A DNA stretch of 15,028 nucleotides. Source: an uncultured delta proteobacterium. GTDB taxonomy: Bacteria > Myxococcota_A > Polyangia > Polyangiales > Polyangiaceae. The notes beneath the pieces were generated by a model that worked only from the letters and a program-made list of their open reading frames with translations, ran no database searches and was not told where the DNA came from. The stretch spans positions 1-15,028 of the forward strand of contig CAITLX010000793.1 in the NCBI GenBank assembly GCA_903893335.1, given 5' to 3'. Positions 9,222 to 15,028 of the stretch are shown here, piece by piece (the stretch's first letter is position 1; each line of letters begins with the position of its first letter). The position numbers and the translations under genes were made by a program.

Positions 9222-9250
9222 ATTATCGAAAACGCCGACGCTCGCGTCAA
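9222..9250 (-). promoter_or_regulatory. near-consensus sigma70 promoter for the FHA-AAA+ gene
   Basis: On the minus strand, TTGACG (9250-9245) and GATAAT (9227-9222) are exactly 17 bp apart. Each hexamer matches the housekeeping consensus at five of six bases, in an AT-rich patch rare for this window. The likely start of transcription, near an A at 9214, is about 6 bases before the ATG at 9208, so the mRNA would be nearly leaderless. No Shine-Dalgarno is visible, which agrees. Confidence 0.7.
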
Positions 9251-9270
9251 CGGGGCGACGCGAAATCGCT

Positions 9271-9311
9271 GAAAAGAGATAGATGGGCGGCAAACGAGGG
9301 GGGGGCCGCCC
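9271..9311 (-). terminator. intrinsic terminator after the DUF192 gene
   Basis: On the minus strand GGGCGGC (9311-9305) and GCCGCCC (9291-9285) form a perfect seven-base-pair stem with a 13-base loop. It is followed by ATCTATCTCTTTTC (9284-9271), a T-rich tail. It lies 13 bp past the DUF192 stop and just before the promoter of the next gene, which is where a terminator is expected. Confidence 0.65.
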
Positions 9312-9324
9312 GCTCAGTGCCCCC

Positions 9325-9939
9325 TCAGCGCTCGATGTGCGCCGTCGAGCCGGGAGCGACGCCGTGCCGCCGCGACCAACCCGCCGGGACCTCGAGCACG
9401 TACGCGGCCGGGCAGGGCACGGAGCGCGCGTCGTCGGTGAGCGGCGCCGCGCTCTCGACGATGCCGACGACGAAGCCGTCGCGGTCGAGGAAGAGCATGT
9501 CGAGCGGCAGGCAGGTGTCGTGCATCCAGAAGGTGCGCACGCGCGTGTCGTCCCACGCAAAGAGCATCCCGCGGTCGTCGTCGAGGCGCGTGCGGTACAT
9601 GAGGCCGCGCGCCTGGTGGGCCTCGCTCAGCATCTGCTCGACGGTCAGCGCCGGCGCGGGGGTGCCGGGGAAGGTCACGCGCGCGAGCGGGACCTTCGGC
9701 GGCGCGCGGTCGGGGTCGCGCGGGCAACGCGCCGCAGCGGCAGGGGCGACGGTCGGCGGCGGCGTGGCGGGGAGGGGCCGGACGCAGCGCGTGGGCGCGC
9801 GGGCGGTCGGCGCCGAGGGCGCGGCGGCGTCGATGGCGACCTCGGGCGCCGGCGCGGCGCGCGGGGGCTCGGGGGGGACACGGTCGCAGCTTGCGGCTGC
9901 GACGAGGGAACCGGCGACGAGGTGCAGGAGCGCGCGCAT
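9325..9939 (-). CDS. DUF192-domain lipoprotein
   Basis: A 204-aa predicted lipoprotein. The ATG at 9939 gives the signal peptide MRALLHLVAGSLVAAASC with C18 as the lipidated residue; an upstream start at 9957 would add only six residues. Residue +2 is Asp, which in E. coli would keep a lipoprotein in the inner membrane; whether that rule holds here is unknown. After a Pro/Ala-rich linker, the C-terminal 115 or so residues are a DUF192 domain: VEQMLSEAHQARGLMYRTRL, GMLFAWDD, FWMHDTCLPLDMLFLDRDG, VVGIVESAAPLT. DUF192 proteins are widespread in bacteria and archaea and have no settled function. It lies 43 bp downstream of the SUMF1-like gene on the same strand and is followed by a terminator, so the two probably form a transcript. 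Confidence 0.88.
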   Translation of the reverse strand: MRALLHLVAGSLVAAASCDRVPPEPPRAAPAPEVAIDAAAPSAPTARAPTRCVRPLPATPPPTVAPAAAARCPRDPDRAPPKVPLARVTFPGTPAPALTVEQMLSEAHQARGLMYRTRLDDDRGMLFAWDDTRVRTFWMHDTCLPLDMLFLDRDGFVVGIVESAAPLTDDARSVPCPAAYVLEVPAGWSRRHGVAPGSTAHIER

Positions 9940-9982
9940 CGGCCGACGAGCTAGCACGGCCGGACGCGCGCCGGGGTGCGCG

Positions 9983-11470
9983 TCAGAGGCAGCAGCGGAA
10001 GCCGATGCTGGGCGACGTCGCGTCGCGCGTGCTCGGCGCGTCCGCGCCGGCCGCGTCGCAGCGCAGGCCCGTCGCGTCGGAGGCGAAGGAGCCTCCGCGC
10101 GCGCGGCAGTGGTCGCTCGCGCCTGCGGAGTCGTCGCAGGCGTCCTCCCACTCGGCGACGTTGCCGCTCATGTCGAACAGCGCGGGCATGGTGCCCTCGC
10201 ACGTCGCGGTCCCTACGCCGCCGACCGGGACGTCGGCGACGCCGCCCGAGCTGTCCGAGTAGCCCCCGCCGTTGCACCCGGTCGACTGGAACGTGTTGCC
10301 GTAGGGGTACTCGTTCACGCCGTTGCCGGTGCACGCGAGCCACCACTCGCCGAGCGCGGCGTTCGAGAAGTCGGCCGCCGCGACGGGCGCACCGCCGTCT
10401 CCGCACAGGCGGCGTCCGAGGTACGAGCAGTAGGCCCACGCGTCGCACCAGTCGACGCTGGTGACCGGCTTGGTCGCGTCGCCCGCGGCAGCCGGCCAGC
10501 CGACGGTGGGGACGAGATCGGTGTCGAACGAGCAGGCGAGCGGGAAGGTCGGCAGGACGTCTGCCGCCAGGTAGGTCGCGTACGCCTCGTTGGTCACCTC
10601 GGTGGCGTCGATGCAGTACGGCGCGATGCCGGGGCCGAGCACCATGTCGGGGGGGCAGGCGCAGCGACCGCTCGAGCAGCGCGCCGTCGCGCAGTCGCTG
10701 TCGAGCGAGCAGGCGCGCGTGGCGGCGCACTTCAGGGCGCACGAGCCGCCGCAGTCGACGTCGCTCTCGTCGCCGTTGGCTGCCCGGTCGAAGCAGGTCG
10801 GGACGCCGCACACGTGCGTGGCGCTGCAGTACGCCGTCGCGCAGTCGGAGGCGTCGTTGCAGCGCCTGCCGTCGACGCAGGGCGAGCAGGCCTGTCCGCC
10901 GCAGTCGACGTCGCTCTCGGTGCCGTTGGTGATGTTGTCGGTGCAGGTCGCCGCGGCGCACTTGCCGCGCACGCCGAGCGAGGCGCAGCGCTTGCTCGAG
11001 CAGTCGCCGTCGACGTTGCAGTAGCGGCCGTCGGCGCAGGTCGCGCACAGGCTACCGCCGCAGTCGTTGTCCGACTCGTCGCAGTCGCCGAGGTGGTTGG
11101 AGCAGTGATCGACCGGGCAGGACACCTCCTCGACGACGTCCTGCGTCGTGGCGTCGGAGGCCTCGGATGACCCGTCGCTCGCGTCGCCGTCGGCGTCGGG
11201 CTCGGCGCTCGCGTCGAGCGCGCTGTCGTCGGCCGCGTCGGCGGCAGGCGCATCGCTGCTCGCGTCGCCCGCGGCGTCGGTGGCGGCCGCGTCGCTCGCG
11301 ACGGGGTCGATGGCGTCGGCGCTGCTGCACGCGGTCGCGGAGGCGATCGCGATCGCGAGGGAGAGCGCGCGCACGAGGGAGCCGATCGCAGGGCTGAGCC
11401 TCTTCGACTCGCGGCTTGCTGAGCCCATCTTCTTCGACTCGCTGCTCGCAGGGCTCATCTTCTTCGACAC
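9983..11470 (-). CDS. lipoprotein with three cysteine-rich repeats and an inactive-looking FGE-sulfatase (SUMF1) domain
   Basis: A 495-aa predicted lipoprotein. The GTG at 11470 is preceded by GGGAGG four bases upstream. Residues 2-31 are three 10-residue repeats (SKKMSPASSE, SKKMGSASRE, SKRLSPAIGS), giving an unusually long basic region before the hydrophobic signal and lipobox (SATAC, C48). An Asp/Ala/Ser-rich linker follows. Then come three cysteine-rich units of about 45 residues, each with ESDxDCGG and a C-x-x-C-x-x-G/T-x-x-C series. The last 240 or so residues are a SUMF1/FGE-type domain: IDATEVTNEAYATYL, PVTSVDWCDAWAYCSYLGRR, FDMSGNVAEWEDAC, RARGGSFASD, SIGFRCCL. Formylglycine-generating enzymes have a copper-binding Cys pair after GGSF; here the first is replaced by Ser in GGSFASDATGLRC. 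It is probably a binding module rather than an enzyme. Confidence 0.85.
   Translation of the reverse strand: MSKKMSPASSESKKMGSASRESKRLSPAIGSLVRALSLAIAIASATACSSADAIDPVASDAAATDAAGDASSDAPAADAADDSALDASAEPDADGDASDGSSEASDATTQDVVEEVSCPVDHCSNHLGDCDESDNDCGGSLCATCADGRYCNVDGDCSSKRCASLGVRGKCAAATCTDNITNGTESDVDCGGQACSPCVDGRRCNDASDCATAYCSATHVCGVPTCFDRAANGDESDVDCGGSCALKCAATRACSLDSDCATARCSSGRCACPPDMVLGPGIAPYCIDATEVTNEAYATYLAADVLPTFPLACSFDTDLVPTVGWPAAAGDATKPVTSVDWCDAWAYCSYLGRRLCGDGGAPVAAADFSNAALGEWWLACTGNGVNEYPYGNTFQSTGCNGGGYSDSSGGVADVPVGGVGTATCEGTMPALFDMSGNVAEWEDACDDSAGASDHCRARGGSFASDATGLRCDAAGADAPSTRDATSPSIGFRCCL
11378..11470. repeat. three tandem 30-bp repeats at the start of the SUMF1-like lipoprotein gene
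   Basis: On the minus strand, TCGAAGAAGATGAGCCCTGC (11467 onward), TCGAAGAAGATGGGCTCAGC (11437 onward) and TCGAAGAGGCTCAGCCCTGC (11407 onward) begin at exact 30-bp intervals. They encode the three decapeptides at the N-terminus. The base triplet before each unit is GTG (the start codon), GAG and GAG, so the unit includes the start codon position. Two units also contain an in-frame ATG. Confidence 0.88.
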
Positions 11471-11570
11471 GCGGCCTCCCGTTGCGGTGCGCGCTCTTGG
11501 CTGCGCGCTCCGAATCGATCATCTTACGCCCTCTCTCCGGGTCGCTGAGGACAATGCGACGGGCCCGAGC

Positions 11571-11592
11571 GGCGCGCTTCCCAAGCGGCGCC
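11571..11592. other. inverted repeat in the divergent gap before maeB
   Basis: GGCGCGCTT-CCC-AAGCGGCGCC can fold into a nine-base-pair stem with a three-base loop and one bulged G. It lies 60 bp before the maeB start, in the 181-bp gap shared with the divergent SUMF1-like gene. A regulatory site or leader hairpin is possible. No convincing promoter was found in this gap. Confidence 0.25.
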
Positions 11593-11651
11593 GCGGGGGG
11601 TAAGTCCGTCGGACCGCGAGGCGCGCCCCACGCGCGCACGGCGGTCCCAAC

Positions 11652-13889
<2,238 letters not shown>

Positions 13890-13913
<24 letters not shown>

Positions 13914-13980
13914 CCCTCCGGCAGAGGCACGCGCGTCGCCTGACCCTCCGGGAGAGGTACGCGCGCGTCGCCTGACCCTC
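13890..13980. repeat. tandem repeats of the maeB 3' end, units of 20, 30 and 32 bp
   Basis: CTGACCCTC occurs at 13890, 13910, 13940 and 13972. The first copy is coding (Leu-Thr-Leu near the maeB C-terminus). The second contains the maeB TGA stop. The 30-bp unit 13910-13939 and the 32-bp unit 13940-13971 are close copies: CTGACCCTCCGGCAGAGGCA against CTGACCCTCCGGGAGAGGTA, both ending GCGCGTCGC, with an extra GC in the second. The fourth is only a stub. Confidence 0.85.
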
Positions 13981-13985
13981 TTGGG

Positions 13986-14019
13986 GGCGGCGCGCGCGGC
14001 GAAGTTGACGCGCGCCGCC
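13986..14019. terminator. perfect 11-bp GC stem-loop between maeB and the cyclophilin gene
   Basis: GGCGGCGCGCG (13986-13996) and CGCGCGCCGCC (14009-14019) are exact reverse complements around a 12-base loop. It lies 72 bp after the maeB stop, directly after the tandem repeats and 24 bp before the next start codon. No T-tract follows. It may end maeB transcription without a T-tract, or act as a leader hairpin or a barrier to RNA decay. Confidence 0.4.
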
Positions 14020-14043
14020 GCGCATCGCAAGAGCGCGGGCACC

Positions 14044-14826
<783 letters not shown>

Positions 14827-14850
14827 TCGCGCGCCCAGGAGGGGGGAGGG

Positions 14851-14910
14851 CGCTCAGTCCGGCTGGTACAGCGTGCGCTGCGCTCAGTCGGGCTGGTACA
14901 GCGTCCTCTG
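14851..14910. repeat. two tandem 30-bp repeats duplicating the C-terminal codons and stop of the right-edge gene
   Basis: The units 14851-14880 and 14881-14910 match at 27 of 30 bases. On the minus strand each reads CAG-Arg-ACG-CTG-TAC-CAG-Pro-GAC-TGA-GCG, that is QRTLYQPD, stop, Ala. The right-hand unit is the true gene end. The left-hand unit follows in the same frame after the stop. All three differences fall in one Arg codon (AGG or CGC) and one Pro codon (CCC or CCG), so the encoded residues are identical. Confidence 0.92.
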
Positions 14911-15028
14911 CGAGGCGTCCTCGAAGTAGAAGCGCTCGGCGCGGTCGAAGGTGAGGGCGCCGAACGCGTTGATGGCCACGCCGACGAGCGCGGCGCCCCA
15001 GAACGCCTTGCCGAAGCGGTAGCCGCCG
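14884..15028 (-). CDS. C-terminus of an unidentified membrane protein (runs off the right edge)
   Basis: The last 47 codons and TGA stop of a minus-strand gene whose start lies outside the window. It reads GGYRFGKAFWGAALVGVAIN then AFGALTFDRAERFYFEDASQ and ends RTLYQPD. A membrane segment of about 19 residues (AFWGAALVGVAINAFGALTF) is followed by a charged, aromatic tail. The gene is convergent with the cyclophilin gene, 57 bp apart, and its final 30 bp are tandemly duplicated downstream. Codon use is the same GC-rich pattern as its neighbours. The family is not recognised; the tail length and single visible membrane segment are too little to assign a function. Confidence 0.65.
   Translation of the reverse strand, partial: GGYRFGKAFWGAALVGVAINAFGALTFDRAERFYFEDASQRTLYQPD

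Noticed and set aside
9983..10700. Active formylglycine-generating enzyme that would mature sulfatases
   Set aside because: The first catalytic cysteine after GGSF is replaced by serine and no sulfatase is encoded nearby.
11521..11554. Possible minus-strand promoter for the SUMF1-like gene (TTGTCC and TAAGAT)
   Set aside because: The spacing is 22 bp, too long for a sigma70 promoter, and TAAGAT matches the -10 consensus at only four of six bases.

Overview
The window is about 15 kb of very GC-rich DNA. Almost every third codon position is G or C, and long antisense shadow frames run under the real genes. Gene content points to a predatory or social deltaproteobacterium of the phylum Myxococcota, most likely Polyangia. 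The signs are a tandem pilB-pilT pair, many cysteine-rich lipoproteins, a MopE-type CDGVDNDCNG motif, ESDVDCGG cysteine repeats, and an FHA/AAA+ protein of the enhancer-binding family. The assignment rests on these family signatures alone; no database search was possible.

Layout, left to right. Bases 1-215 (minus strand) hold the N-terminus of an unidentified membrane protein that runs off the left edge. Next, on the plus strand, come pilB and pilT (type IV pilus extension and retraction ATPases), purF (first step of purine synthesis) and an HMG-CoA lyase gene. Convergent to these, on the minus strand from 9.9 kb down to 5.7 kb, are a DUF192 lipoprotein gene with an intrinsic terminator, a strong sigma70-like promoter, an FHA-AAA+ gene with degenerate ATPase motifs, and two translationally coupled lipoprotein genes. 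The second of these two carries a probable seven-bladed propeller. Upstream of the DUF192 gene, also on the minus strand, is a lipoprotein with three cysteine-rich repeats and a formylglycine-enzyme-like (SUMF1) domain. Divergent from it on the plus strand are a MaeB-type malic enzyme and a cyclophilin lipoprotein. The right edge carries the C-terminus of another membrane protein on the minus strand.

The housekeeping genes (purF, HMG-CoA lyase, maeB) are ordinary. Five predicted lipoproteins lie in about 9 kb, which suggests envelope or surface functions, but no common pathway can be read from them.

The most unusual signal is at the DNA level. Short tandem duplications of 29-32 bp sit on gene ends at four places. 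Three of them copy the stop-codon end of a gene (the FHA-AAA+ gene, maeB and the right-edge membrane gene), and one multiplies the start-codon end of the SUMF1-like gene. In the right-edge example the second copy re-encodes the same eight C-terminal residues, and every base difference is synonymous.
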